Positions 22,650 through 34,757 of a DNA stretch of 63,772 nucleotides are shown in pieces (the first letter of the stretch is position 1; the number at the start of each line of letters is the position of its first letter). The notes beneath the pieces are model-generated. The model did not search any database. It was not told where the DNA came from and saw only the letters and a program-made list of their open reading frames with translations. This DNA comes from Saprolegnia diclina VS20 (taxonomy: Eukaryota > Oomycota > Saprolegniomycetes > Saprolegniales > Saprolegniaceae), in the NCBI RefSeq assembly GCF_000281045.1, contig NW_008246127.1, positions 211,547 to 275,318 of the forward strand. The letters run 5' to 3'. The position numbers and the translations under genes were made by a program.

Positions 22650-24574
22650 TCAGATCCAGATATCTGCGTCGCGTACCAGTTCTGGACTCACATCCATTGC
22701 GTTGAGTGCAATCGGGCGCGGCGACGGGGAGTGGTCGCTGGTCGAGAGGCGTACCCAGCGCGTCTTGGCACTGCACTTGCGGCGCAAGAGAAACGTCAGG
22801 CAGAGGAGCACAACTCCCATGAACGAGCACGCGACCAGCACGGTCAAGAGCGTCTCGTACTGGTACCAGAACGAGTTGATCGGAGGCAGCAGTAGCGGTC
22901 CGCTCGCCACGCTTGGTCCAAACACTACGTAGCCGTCCTGAATCTCAATCTGAATCGCAACCGGTCGCCACGTACATAGCGCGCGGCTGTTGGCATCGCA
23001 GCGCGCGGGCGCAAACCCAATGCGCCGGCCTTCCATGTCAAAGATGACATTGTAGTTGAGCATCGTGCTGGCGCCAAGAACTAGACAAGATATCGTCTTC
23101 TGGGACCATTCATAGAGGATACAGCGTACCACCGCTGCCCGACGGCTCGGAAAAGTGAAAGCTTGACGTGTAGTGTCCGTCCTCGCTCACTTTGGTATAG
23201 TATTGCGTCGCTGGGATCTGAAGCGTGATCATCGACGACCGGGTCGGACCCCGCAGCGTCAGCACGATCGGTGGTAGCTGCCGAAGTGCGTCGTCCGTGA
23301 GAAGGTCCTCGACGTTATCCAGAAACTCATGGCCGCCCGAGAGCTCGGTGAACGCGGCGTTGAACGCCGACGCCGCGCTGCTCGGGAAGAACGAGTCGGT
23401 CGTGCCGCTGTCGACAATGACGCCGCGGCCACTAGAGCAAAGCTCCTCGATAGCACCAAGGAGGATCCCAAGGAGGCGCGTACTGGTTGTAGGTCGCCGG
23501 CGCGATCCCGAGCGACTTGTTGCCAACGCTGATATCGAGAAGCTCGACCGTGAACCAGCCACTACATATCCCAATTCACTTGGTACAAGGAGAAAGAAAA
23601 TGGAGGTACCTGGCGGTGAGGAGCGGCGTGTACACGGGGGCAGCGACGTGAACGCTTTCATCGGCGCCGCCGAGGACCATTTGCCCGCCATTTTCGGCAA
23701 AGCAGAGCGAGAAGAGGTTGCGATCTACCCTCTTGGCCGAGACGAGGTACGCCATGAAGGTATTCCGGTCCTGCGAGAGCCCCATGATCCCATTCTCTTT
23801 TTGCCCGATGAAGAGCCCTAGATCGCAGTACAGTGCACATAGCGAGGTATTTGCATGTGCGTACCGGTCTCCTTGGTCTGGCATCCAATCGGGAACCGCA
23901 CGCCCGCCGCCGCCATGCTCGATGTCGCATTGCTCTCGCCACTCGCGTCCAGCGGCCCGACCCAGCAGAGCTCGTTGATCAGTAGCGCCGACCACATACT
24001 GCCCTCGGCGTAGCTCTAGCATCGCGTGTCAGATCCAGTCCGAGTCGACAGTTCGGACCTGTGAGATGCGGCATTGGTCTTGCTCGCAGGATGAGCAGCC
24101 GTCAAACTCGTCGCACTGCATGAAGCGCGCGGTCGACGACTTGGCAATGTCGTACGGCGGGTCGGTGTGCGTACCGCAGTTGGGGCATCTACGCAAGTTG
24201 CAGAGGCCATTGGAATCGAAGCGGCGTCCTACGAGGCGCACGGAAGCGCCGTCAAGTGGCTGCCCGTGTCGACAATCACCGAGGCCTTCTGCGGCGGTAG
24301 CCCCATGTACAGCTCAGCATAGTGCGTGCTACAGAGGTCAGAGGTAGTATCATGCAGGAGCCGTCGGCCATGGCGCTGCATCGTACCCGGCGCCCACGCC
24401 GAGCGGAACTTCGTTCTTGAGAAACAGCGCCGTCGTCGCGTTGGCCGCGCTGTCGAGGCGCCGCCGGAGCGGCAGGGCGCGCTTGAGGCCCATGCGCACG
24501 ACGCGGCCTTCGTCGAGGCTCATGACCCATGGTAGCAGCGCGAGACCGCAGACGAGCTGCACCACCATCATCAT
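22650..24574 (-). CDS. Membrane-anchored pepsin-like aspartyl protease (copy 3)
   Basis: Eight exons (24574-24387, 24328-24233, 24188-24059, 24015-23865, 23817-23610, 23561-23484, 23431-23133, 23080-22650) give about 526 residues, all in frame. The start is a triple ATG at 24574 that opens a signal peptide (MMMVVQLVCGLALL). Catalytic motifs are VIVDTGSH and VDSGTTDS. The Cys-rich segment with CPNCG follows the first motif, as in copy 1. A C-terminal hydrophobic helix (around TVLVACSFMGVVLLCLTFLL) is followed by a short basic and Ser-rich tail. Relative to the copies at 8030 and 27836 it lacks two introns (one in the middle, one after the last conserved block) and has one between NQ and GRGVIVDSG that they lack. 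Substrate unknown; a membrane protease of the secretory pathway or surface is inferred. Confidence 0.87.
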
Positions 24575-24916
24575 CGTCGCCGAGCACGAAACAAACACCA
24601 AACTGGGATCGACACTATTCTGCCCGATTTAGGTCAAATAGGGTAAACATAGACGCTTTCGGTTTTATGCAATCTGATCAGCCCGAGGCAAGCCCACAGG
24701 CGAACGAGCGTGCTCCAAGCTAGCTTTGTTGTGCCGAAACGATGCCAAAGGCACGTCGCGAACGACTACTCTCGAGTATCCTGTGGTTCCGCCAGGAAGG
24801 CTGCGACATTAAACGTGGGCCGCGCCATAGGTTAAACTGCCAATGCCGATCGATAAACCCAAGGTTAATCCTTTGACGCGCTTTAACGTCGAGTTGAAGT
24901 CGCTGGAAATAGTGTC
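24575..24916. other. Intergenic region (divergent promoters)
   Basis: 342 bp between the divergent starts of the protease (minus) and APC5 (plus), so it probably serves both. No specific motif is convincing. Confidence 0.4.
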
Positions 24917-27361
24917 ATGGGAGATCCGCAGCTTGCGGAGCTCAGTGCGCCGAACGTCTGCCTCGCGTACCTCATCGCGCGCTTCGCCGCCGAGTTCCAT
25001 GCACACGAGTCGGCGCCCTTCGTCTCTTCCAGCGCCGCCTTTGACAGTCGGCAGCACGAGCTTGCAGCGCTCTTGCTCGAGCGGGTCACCGCCATCGCGC
25101 TGCCGCTGCCGTTCGACGCGCTCCTCGCTGCCGTCGCCGCCATCGACACGGAGTGGGCGCTGGCGCTCGAGTCCACAATGAAGCACCTTGCGCAGGCTTC
25201 TATCGACGACGTCGATGACTTTCTCCGGGATCATTTGCAGCCCACGTCAACGGGCCTCGACCCGGCCACGCCGCTCGGGCGCTTCCTCCGCATGCTCGCG
25301 CTGGCCGCATCGACCGCGTTCTTTGACCGCATGTGTCGTTTCCAGCTCGAGCTGCGCGCCTACGTGACTTCGCCCTCCCGATCGACATGCGACTTGCCAC
25401 TCGACGTCGACAACCTGCTCGAGAGCCTCGACGCTGGTCGCATCGAACACCCGCTCGAACGCGTCGAAGCCTGTCTCTCGACACAGCTACAACGCCATCC
25501 GTCGTGCCCACGGCTGCTCTTTGCGCGGTATCTCAATTTTAAGGTGCACCGCGAGTACCTCGGCGCGCTGCATGCATTGCACGCGTACCATGACCACGCG
25601 CTCCGGACGTTCGACCATGGCTGTGGCCCGCAGTACGCCACGTTGAACCTCGTCGGGCTCTACAGCAGCTTTGGCTACATGGACGAAGCGCTCTCAGCGC
25701 TCCACGAAACCCTCCGCGTCGCGCAGCACAAGCGCGACGGCGTCTGCGTCGCGTTCGCACTCGCTTGGTACATGCAGCTCTTCCCAGCGTCGCACGAGCG
25801 GAGTCGGCAGTGCGTCGACCGCGCCGGCGACCTCGGGCTCACTGCGCTTGCGATCCTCGCGGGCCTTCTCTCGGCCGTGCACGCCGACGTGCGCGAGTCG
25901 TTGACGACGCCGGCGCCCCGACCGATTGCCGTGTGGCTCCAGCTGCAGCACGTCGCGTCCGAGCTGGAAGCCGCCGCCAACACCCGCGCCCCAAAGGCAT
26001 CGGCGTTGCCGGGGCTCCACCACAAGAGTGAACCAACGGTGCCACTCAAGCCCACCACATGGACCACGGCCGAGAAGGACGACATCCTGGGTCGGTGGGC
26101 CGCGCTCCGGGGCGCCATTGCGCTCACGACGGCCGGCGTCTGGCATGATCTCGGGCACCGGACGTTAGCCCACTTGCACACGCAGCTCTATGGACTTTGC
26201 TATGCGATCTCGAGCGCCGACATCGCCCTTGCGGTGGGTACAACGTCTTGTCCACCTCGTCTCACGACTTGCAGTAGATGCGGCGCATTGCGCTTCTTCA
26301 GATGGACCCCGTGGTGCTTCCCACGCCCTCCCCGCCGTCCTCGAGGTAGTATGCACGTCACCATTGTGGTCTGGCTCAGTAGTTCTGCAGCCTCTACGCG
26401 TCGTCGCTGCAATGGCTCGCGATGGCCAGTGCCAAATGGCACGTGACGCACGAGCCCGCGTACCGCGAAGCTGTGTTGCACGTCTTGTTTGAGTGGAGTT
26501 TTGCACGCGGGCAGTGGCGCCGGGCCACGCACTGCCAGCAGCTTCTGTCGGATCTTGCCGGTGCGTCGACGTCTGCGCGCGTCGAGGCTACCTTGCTGCA
26601 AGGTACGCCGCATCGTCTTCATCGGTGGAAGCGGACCTTGCTATCGGGGTAGTGCGGCTATGGTTGTACCAGCAGGAGAGGTACTTGGACGCAGCCAACG
26701 TCTTGCAAGCGCTGCTGCCGATCGCAAAGGAGCATCCGCCGATGCACGCGAAAGCGCTGCTGCTGCTCGCCCAGGTAGAGCTCGCTTGCACGACTGGCAG
26801 GCAGAAAACACTCGATTTGTGTAGGCGTACTCGATGGGAGCTCCCGACGCCCCGTTCGAAGCGCTGCCGCCTTTGCTGCACTGCTTGCAGCTATGTGACG
26901 AACGGGCCCTCGACGCAGTCCGCGTCCATGCGCATCTCGTCTTGGCCGAGCTCTACCTGCACATGGATCGGAGCGGGGACGCGGCGTCGCTCCTCGAGAC
27001 CGCCTTACCCCAGGTGCAAGAGCATGGCGGGCTGCACCTCCAGGGGCAGTATGCGCTCGCACTCGCAAAGACACTCTTGGTGTCGGACGCGCCGATGGCC
27101 ATGGCATGGCTTGGACAAGCCATGACGATTGCTGCCAGCCGCGACGACGTGTACCTCGAGCGCGAAGCGAGCTACCTGCTGGCGCTCACAGCCGAGGGCG
27201 ACGAGCGCGAGGCCGCCGCCGAGCGCTTCTTAAAGGCCAACGCCGCCGTTCGAGCAGCTCGCGAAGTCGACGTCGACGCGTCCCTGCACCCGCTTGGCCC
27301 GGACCTGCTTCGGCTCGTCGCCCGTTGGGAAGATCACGATCCGGAAAACCGTCCATTGTAA
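24917..27361 (+). CDS. ANAPC5: Anaphase-promoting complex subunit 5
   Basis: Five exons (24917-26233, 26278-26345, 26391-26602, 26653-26774, 26825-27361) with 44-50 nt introns give about 751 residues, close to the human length of about 755. APC5 is a TPR-rich scaffold subunit of the APC/C ubiquitin ligase that drives mitotic exit. The hallmark region is visible: REYLGALHALHAYHD, then GPQYATLNLVGLYSSFGYMD and EALSALHETLRVAQ, the conserved TPR pair of the family. The C-terminal exons carry further TPR-like helices such as ERYLDAANVLQALL, MHAKALLLLAQAYS and HLVLAELYLHMD. The second exon is short (68 nt) and encodes a linker around MRRIALLQMDPVV. The splice model is by eye, and the first exon is the most certain part. 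Confidence 0.88.
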
Positions 27362-27835
27362 TGTACGAAATATCGTACATTCCTAGCCGTACAGTACACA
27401 TGTACGTACGGCATGTACGGTGGCTGAAGCGACGCAACTCTTTGGGTTCCTGAGGAAGTCGGTGTGATCCATCGAGCCTTCCAGGACAGCTCCGTGGAAG
27501 AGCGACGCGGCAGATACTAGTATATACGTTGCCAAGCAGTGGGACGAGCAACCTTGTGCGTGTACGTGGCTGAAGCGCACGCATCTGGCTTGCATTTACC
27601 GTTGACAACCTGCCTCTGGTTGAAGCATCGTGCGACAAAAGAGCTGTGAGAAGTTGAAGGGCCGCCATGGGTCCTTGACGAGATCGTATTCGTGTCGCGA
27701 CCTTGCGTTGATAGAAGAGGAAGCTTTTATGCGTAGGGGACTGCGCGTCTGGTGCTCAAGGCTGGCTAAGGTGGCGTTTTATTAGTCAGCTCGCGTACCG
27801 TGGCAAAAAAACAGGCCGAGTGATTCCAGCACACG
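27362..27835. other. Intergenic region
   Basis: About 470 bp between APC5 and the next protease on the same strand. Near 27370-27420 several gtac palindromes cluster. No gene is supported. Confidence 0.35.
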
Positions 27836-29861
27836 ATGGTCAAGTCGCACGTCCTTGCGCTGGCGCTGGCGCTGCCCTCGAGCGCCTACCACGTCCTACC
27901 GCTGCACCGCGATGTGCTTGGCGCACGAAGAAGCTTACGCCAGCTCGCCGACGGGTCGTTCCAAGTCGTGCCGCTCCGCCTTGACGCAGGGTACGCTTCG
28001 CCGACTCGCATCGTCGTCGTCTTAGCATCCGCTAGCACCCACTACACATACGCCTACCTCGGGTCGCCGCCCCAGCGCGCACCTGTGGTCGTCGACACGG
28101 GCAGCCACATCCTCGCTGTGCCCTGCGCCGGGTACGCACCTCTCTCGATGCCAACCTCCTGATGGCTCTAGCGGCGCGTCCTTTGATGTGGCATCGTCGA
28201 CCACGCTGACGTACCCCAACTGCACGAGCGCCGCGAACACGTTCCAGTGCGCTGCTTGCGACGTCGATGCCACGTGCCACATCTCCCAGGTGCCACCTGC
28301 AATGGCGTCGCATCGTGTTGACGCAGATCGGGGCGTAGGCGTACTCGGAAGGCGGGGCGTGGACCGGCGTCGTCGTCAACGACGTCGTCGCACTCGGCGA
28401 TGACAATAATGCATCGTCTCCGTACAGCACGCGCTTTTCTTTTGGTTGTCAGAAGGAAATCACAGGTACGTACGGTGCGACGCCGCAAGCTCACGCCGAT
28501 GCAGGTACCTTTCCTGCCACGAGTGGCGTCTTGGGCGTGGCCGACTCTGGTATCTCAATCACATACTGTCTACATTTCACAGGACGACTTGGTGTATATG
28601 ACTAGCCACGAGCTTTGTGCGGCAGCTCTACGCCGACAAGAAGATCGACCAAAACGTCTTTTCGCTCTGCTTGACGTCGACCGGCGGCACGATGGCGCTT
28701 GGTACACCGGTGGCCGCGCCCGACGAGCCCCGCCGACGCCTCGGTGCGCTCCAGTTTGCCCGCATGGCGCCCAACACCAACGGGTATGAACACGACTCGC
28801 ACATCGTTGCGATAGCGTACGATGTCAGGTGGTACGAGCTCACGATCCGCGACATTCGCATTGGCGGCAAGCCGCTCGACCTCTCGCCGCGACTGCACCA
28901 GAGCGTCGTCCTCGACAGCGGGTCGCCGACGTCGTCGCTGCCATCGGCGCTTCGCGACGAGTTTGATCGGTCGTTCAAAAATGCCGGCTTGAAGAAGTAC
29001 AGAGAGAGCGACCTCACAGGCGGCTACGCGCGCGGCCAGCTCTCCAAGATGCCAACCATTGAATACGTCTTTGAAGGTCCGCTCGTCGTCGTGGTCTCCG
29101 CACACTATGTCGACCAACTGGCGTGTTAGGCATGGAAGGCGAAGACGTCGTGCTCACGGTCCCGCCATCGCGGTATCTCGTCCAAGGCGAGACCGGTCGG
29201 TTTGCGTCGTCCATTGCACTCCTCGACGATGCGCCCATGGGCGGTACGATCTATTATCATCGTCTGCGGTCGTGCTCACGACGCGTCCGCTTAGTGATTG
29301 GCGCCGACCTCATGACCAACCACGACTTTGTGTTTGATCCGGACCACCACCGCGTCGGCTTTGTGCCAGCCACGTGCGGTGCGCCTCTGCATGCAGATAC
29401 TACGAATGATAGGAGTCTCATATGGCCGTGTAGAGTACGGCGCGGCGCAGCATGCGAACGCAAGCGGGAATGGTTCGGCGCTCGACGAAGCCTCGTCGCA
29501 TTGGGAGGCGGCCGTGATCGCCGAAGTCGGCGCCGATGTGCTTGCGGATGGTGACGACGACGACGACGATGCCTACCCGGTGGTCAACACTGTCGTGGGC
29601 GTTGGCCTCGCGCTTCTCTTTCTGGGCGCGTGCGTCTACGCGGTGGTGCGCCCGGCCAAGCCTGCCAAAAGCGAATGGACGTCGCTTGGCGTGATTGACG
29701 AAGACGACGACGACGACGACGAGACGAACGAGCTCATGGTGCCAAGCAGCCCGCGCGCGGCCGTTCTCGCCTACGATGCCCACCCAGACGTGCACGACGC
29801 GTTCTTTGAGTCGACCCACGACGCCGACGCGGACGATCACGACGCGCTCGATCGGCTCTAA
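27836..29861 (+). CDS. Membrane-anchored pepsin-like aspartyl protease (copy 2)
   Basis: Ten exons (27836-27990, 28036-28131, 28172-28289, 28339-28465, 28505-28549, 28606-28783, 28829-29076, 29130-29243, 29295-29378, 29434-29861) give about 530 residues. The nine intron positions and phases match the copy at 8030-10240 and three exon lengths (96, 114, 84) are identical. A hydrophobic N-terminus (KSHVLALALALPSS) is the signal peptide. Catalytic motifs are VVVDTGSH and VLDSGSPTS; the second departs from DSGTTDS but keeps the essential DSG. The C-terminal part has one hydrophobic helix (around VVGVGLALLFLGACVYAV) and a strongly acidic cytoplasmic tail with runs of Asp. The CxxC after the first motif, present in copies 1 and 3, is missing in this model. 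The smallest introns are 39 and 40 nt. Confidence 0.86.
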
Positions 29862-29963
29862 GTGTAAGAGAGTAGCTTGCTCTTGTCTCGCAGAACCAGC
29901 AGGAAGAACAAGTGTCGTTGGGCGGCTTCGAAATTTTGGCTTATTTTTTAGAAAGGCGGTGCC

Positions 29964-30758
29964 ATGGTGGCGCTGGTCTGCTATGAAGCAGGCAAGGACG
30001 ACTGGGTGCGTCTGGCGCGCTGCCCGCATGGCGTCACCCTCGCGCCGACCAGCGCCGGCTGGACACTGCTCGTGCCATCGACCGTGCCACCTCTGTGCCA
30101 CGTCGACGCATGCACCAATGGCTGCGATCCAATCACCCCCGCGTCGTGGCCTCTACCAACTCACAGTATCGCTTGCGCGCAGAGGCCAGAGAGCGCCATT
30201 ACGCTGGCCGTCGCCACCGACGTCGCCATCGTACGTAATATTATGTCTACCACCTCACGTAGCCTGCGCCATCTGGCTGCGACCGACGCGCCTGGAGCCC
30301 CCTTGTCGTCGCCCGTCCTGCTGGTCGTTGCCGCCGTCGTCGCCGTCACGCTCCTTGCCGTCGTCGCTGTCATCGGATCTCGCTGCGACAAACGGCCGTG
30401 CCGCAAGCCCCGGCCCGACGTCGTGGTCGTTGTCGGGTCGCCCACGGCGCCTGTCTCGTGGTTCCACTTGTACCAAAACGACGATGGCTTGCCGCATTCG
30501 ATCCTCACCGACGACGACTGCACGACCATGATCCTGCGCTCGAGCCGCCCGTCGCCCAAGGACCACATAGTACCCGGGAGCTACCCGGACGCGCTGGACG
30601 AGCAGTCGATCTCGGGCGTCTCGGGCGCGTCGGTGCACGGCTGGCAGACGCCGGACGGCAGCACCAACAGTTATGCGACGGTCGACGCGTCGTTTCTCTC
30701 GCTCTCACATGCACTCGACGACGAGTACGACTATGACAGTCGCCTCAGCGAACGATAA
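29964..30758 (+). CDS. Single-pass membrane protein, unrecognised
   Basis: Single exon, about 264 residues from the ATG at 29964, only 102 bp after the protease stop and on the same strand. The N-terminal 110 residues are Cys-rich (CYEAG, RCPHG, LCHVDACTNGC, IACA) and look extracellular. A strong hydrophobic helix follows (around SPVLLVVAAVVAVTLLAVVA), then a basic stop-transfer RCDKRPCRK and a Ser/Asp-rich cytoplasmic tail. No clear signal peptide precedes the Cys-rich part, so an upstream exon may be missing. Similar small surface proteins are common in Saprolegniales, but I cannot name the family. The close spacing to the protease may be chance. Confidence 0.6.
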   Translation: MVALVCYEAGKDDWVRLARCPHGVTLAPTSAGWTLLVPSTVPPLCHVDACTNGCDPITPASWPLPTHSIACAQRPESAITLAVATDVAIVRNIMSTTSRSLRHLAATDAPGAPLSSPVLLVVAAVVAVTLLAVVAVIGSRCDKRPCRKPRPDVVVVVGSPTAPVSWFHLYQNDDGLPHSILTDDDCTTMILRSSRPSPKDHIVPGSYPDALDEQSISGVSGASVHGWQTPDGSTNSYATVDASFLSLSHALDDEYDYDSRLSER

Positions 30759-30805
30759 GCGACAACGTGTTGGTTACAGTAATTGTACAATTTGTCTAGC
30801 ACGTC

Positions 30806-33261
30806 TTACACAAGCAAATAGTGTTGAATCTACCCATAAACCTCAGAGTGGACAAGACGACAAGATGACGTACCCGGTCCACATGCAGCGGCGGCACGAG
30901 GAACGCGCCGGGCGCGACTTCTTCGAGCTCCAAGTCGCACAAAATCGACGTCACTGGAATCGGCTCGTCGGCGCCAAAGCTGTACATGCCGCTCGAGTGC
31001 GACTTGTCGAGCCACGTCACGTCGACGGTCGCGGGGTCGGGTGACCGCAGCATCCCGGCCGTCACGTCAAACCCGAGCTGCGCGAGCCAAAATTCGCGCT
31101 TGCTCTGGTCACTGCGCACGGCGACGACCGTCATGGCCGGAAAGACCACGTGGACGTCGTCACCGGCCATCTTTGGCGCTGCGCTGGACGACGCTGAGAG
31201 CACGCGGTCAACGATCTCGCCGGGCGCAGTGATCCACCGGCAGTGCTCAATGTGATAGCGCATGAGCACGGGGTCCGAGTCGATTAGGACGGGTTCGTTG
31301 CGCGTCGCCCGCTGCACGTCGTACGCGTACCGGCAGTGCTTGCACTCGACCTTCCAAAAGTAGTAAAACTTGGGCACATCGCTGCGCTTGACAAAGTGGC
31401 GCCAAATCGGACTCGCAAACTCGGGCGACTCAAGTGCATCTTCCCGCGACGTGAGCTCGGCCTCAAACTAGACACAAATAAATATGTAAAAAAGATGTCG
31501 CGAGCGAGGATCGAAGTGCGTACCGCTGCGCTGCTCGTGACGCTCTGCGCGTCTTCGTCGACAAGCCGCAAGCCGGGCAATATCGCCGTCGGCGGTCCGT
31601 GGGGGGTGGCAAACACCATACTCGGGGGGCCCGGGTGGTACATGGGGTAGTGCCCCCCCGGCGGCGCGACACTGCGCACGGACGACGCGGGGGGGTGCAT
31701 GCTTGCTGGCATCGGCGCGCCTTGCCATGGCGCGTTGGTAGTGGAGTTGGTCGTCGTAGTGTTGTTGTTGCTCTGCCACGGCGCGGCCGACGCCATTGCA
31801 GCTCGCGCGTACACGCACTTGTCCAGGTGCGTCTGCATGTAGGCGACGGTCGACCGGAACGGGGTCGGCTCGGGCGTCGTCGCCGGGTACCCGGTTGAGC
31901 CGCGGTGGGCGTACGCATACCGGCAGTGGTTGCACTCGACGTACCAATACGAATGGTACTTGTCCATGTCGGTGCGCTTCGTAAAGTGCTCCCAGATGTG
32001 GTAGTTGGCGGTGCGCCGGTGGTTGCCAGCGTTTACATCGACGCTGCGGGTCGGCAGCGTCAGAAACGACGTCTGCGGCTCGACCTTTTGTCGCTTGAGC
32101 GACGGCAGCGGGTGGCCGCTACTCGGCGCCTCCCGCTTGCGCTTGTACACGAACGGAATCGTCGTGTTGCGCGCCAAAGCATCTCGAATCTACACAATTG
32201 AAAGTGGATTTTTGGTAATTGCAACACAAAATATATGTTACCTTGTCGAGGAAAATGCGCGGAATCGCAAATTCGTCCGGATGGATCTCGTCGAGCGAGA
32301 CTTCGCAGAGGATCGCACCGAGCGGTACGGTGTCGTCGTTGGCGTAGATGTAAAATCCCCGGCTCGTCTTGGAGAGCCACGTGACATTCACGACGCGGTC
32401 GCTTGCCATCACCGCCGTGTCGACCTCGTCGACCAAGCACGCGATCCAGAACGGCTCTTGCTCGACGTCGGACCGGACCGCGACGATGCACTTGTCGTTG
32501 CGTCGTGGCACGAGCGCGCGGATGGCCGCGAGGCCGGCGGTCGACTTGGGCGGCGACGGTTGCAGATCCATGGCGAGGACGACGCCCGGTGGGATGTAGG
32601 CGCATTTCTTCAGATGCGCCTTCATCTTGAGCATGGCCGAAATGATAATCTTGGGCTCGGGCACCGAGTTGTCGTCGCCACGGTGATCATACGCGGCGCG
32701 GCAGTGCTTGCACTCGACGCGCCAGTTGTTGTAGTACTTTTCGAGGTCGTGGCGCTTGAGAAAGTGCTCCCACACGTGGGCGGTCGCGGGGTTCTGGTAC
32801 GTGTGCGTGCGCTTGACGTGCGGCCGCGCAATCTTGATCTTGTCGCCACGCGCCTTCTTGGAGAGGTGCGCTTCGGGGTCGACGGCGTCCTTGCGCGTCT
32901 CGCTGCTGCTAACGTCGTTGCGCACGTCGTTCTCTTTGGTCGGCTTGTCCTTGCGCACGACGCGGGGCTCGGCTTCGATCAAGTCGAGGTACGCGAGCTC
33001 GGCGCGCGGTGCGAACGCGCATGCCTTGAGGTGCGCAATCATCTTGGGCTTGGTCGAGATGAGCACCTCGGGCGGCGCGCCCGTGCCCGCCTCGTGGCCA
33101 GCGCGGCAGTGCTTGCACTCGACGCGCCAGTTGTTGTGGTACTTGCCGAGGTCGTGGCGCTTGACAAAGTGTTCCCAGATGTGCGCCGTCCGGTGGTTGC
33201 CATGGCGCGACGACGGCGGCGGCGGCGAGCTCGGCGTGGGCGCCAGCGCGGACGAGCTCAT
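30806..33261 (-). CDS. Duplicated BED-like zinc finger / SH3-like barrel protein
   Basis: Four exons (33261-32242, 32189-31524, 31467-30874, 30829-30806) give about 767 residues. If the last intron is not used, the frame runs to a stop at 30796 instead. Four BED-like zinc fingers are visible, each with WEHF/WRHF, then VECKHCR or VECNHCR (Cys pair) and a later H-x3-C such as HLKAC, HLKKC, HLDKC or HIEHC. After fingers 2 and 4 comes a similar module with VAVRSD, then PFWIA or EFWLA, then NVTWLSK or DVTWLDK, which looks like an SH3/Tudor-like barrel. The order finger-finger-barrel is therefore repeated twice. The first barrel ends LDK at an intron followed by IRDAL; the second ends VDR at an intron followed by IQHYL. 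BED fingers usually bind DNA, so a chromatin role is inferred. Confidence 0.78.
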
Positions 33262-34757
33262 CCTGCTGCGGCGGGTGCGATTCCGTAGTCAGCAACTAGG
33301 GCAAAGGCCCGAATATATTATAATTTAATGCAGCTGAAACATTGTCCCGCGTTTCGAAACCGATTTTATTTTATTATTTCACATTGCACTTGGCGTCGTC
33401 GACATGGCGGTGAAAGGTGCAGTGCAAGGAGCATCAAGGGCACGACTTGTGACGTCCACGCTGCGAGGACGACCGAGTACACTACGTCCTTGGCCAAGCG
33501 GACGCAGCAAAGGAAGGAGGTCCTGGCTAATAAAATAGAGGAATTAATATATATTTGTTGAAGTCCACGACCACTGAAAATTTATTTTAATACGACGCAA
33601 TTACGTAGTCCTTTACAAACGACTAGTGCCTAAACTATTATAATTCAGTGGAAAAGAAGGCGTGTGGGTGGAACAGGTGGTCGTGCAACGACCGATGACT
33701 ATAGTCCGCCGCCATCTAGAGTTCGACTAGTATTTTTAAACTTAGTCGGCGTGTCCACCATGGGTGGCCACCGGGCGGTGTCTATTTTATTAAACTGGTT
33801 GGTATTTTTAAATGAATCTAGTGTCTGTGTAGTGTAATCCCTAGTCCTTTCTACAGACATCGGCCTCATTTTGCTGTGAACGTTGAAGCGTCAACGACCA
33901 TCGGTCGTACGCCGGGCACCGAGCGCGAGCGCGTCAGGTCAGCCGCGTGCAAATGTTAGGTTCGGTCAGAAATGATTGCAGTACGCCAACGACGACGGGC
34001 CAGAACAATCAACAGTCTCTGCCGCCTTGTCCATACCACGAGCCATATACCCTTGGTGCCAGCTGGCTGTTCACCTGAGTTCATCCTCCTGCAATGGGGC
34101 AAGGGCTGATGACGATGGTTTCTATTTTCTATATTTTTTAAACACAAATTTTCAACTGGCCACTTGCCACGATCAACGCAGCACGAAGCGAGCTATAATC
34201 CGATAGCACTAGAGCTGTAGAACTAAATAGCTATAGAGCTATGGATCGGAGAGACCACATTGACGATGTGGTAGAAGAGGTCCCCCACCTCTACATGACG
34301 TTAAAACAACGAACGACGCAGCAGCGTGTGTCCCTAAACGGGTGTGTATCGGTCTTGCGTTACCCACTAACTTTCGCATCTAGTCGACTATGTAATCACA
34401 GGTGGCGAAAAACTCATCACTGCATGACAAGGGCACTCACTCTGGTACTCACCAACGAGATTGCCCCCAACTTCACAACAAAATCGTGTCGTCTTTACGA
34501 CTAACGAAATGGTATGCCACGTCGGCTCCAGCAGCAGCATGCCGCATGTCGATGTCCTCCACGACGGGGTAGGGAAATGGGTACCGGATGCGAACAGAAA
34601 TGCGCATCCACCTCGTAAAGTGGGATGGATGTTCCAAACGCTCGATTGGCTCGCTTTCTATTTCTCCTGTTAATTTCGGACAGAGATCCTAAAAAGGACA
34701 AGTCCCAAAGCGCTTGAGAGCGGTTCACTTTCGAATCCTGCCGAAGCCATCAGCAGC
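33262..34757. other. Intergenic region
   Basis: About 1.5 kb, more AT-rich than its surroundings, between divergent genes. I see no coding frame of the local style, no repeat family and no RNA gene. A short stretch near 34198-34245 repeats agct/tagagct words. Confidence 0.4.

Noticed and set aside
32005-33288. 427-codon plus frame opposite the zinc-finger gene
   Set aside because: Antisense shadow; the minus strand has four repeated zinc fingers and conserved introns.
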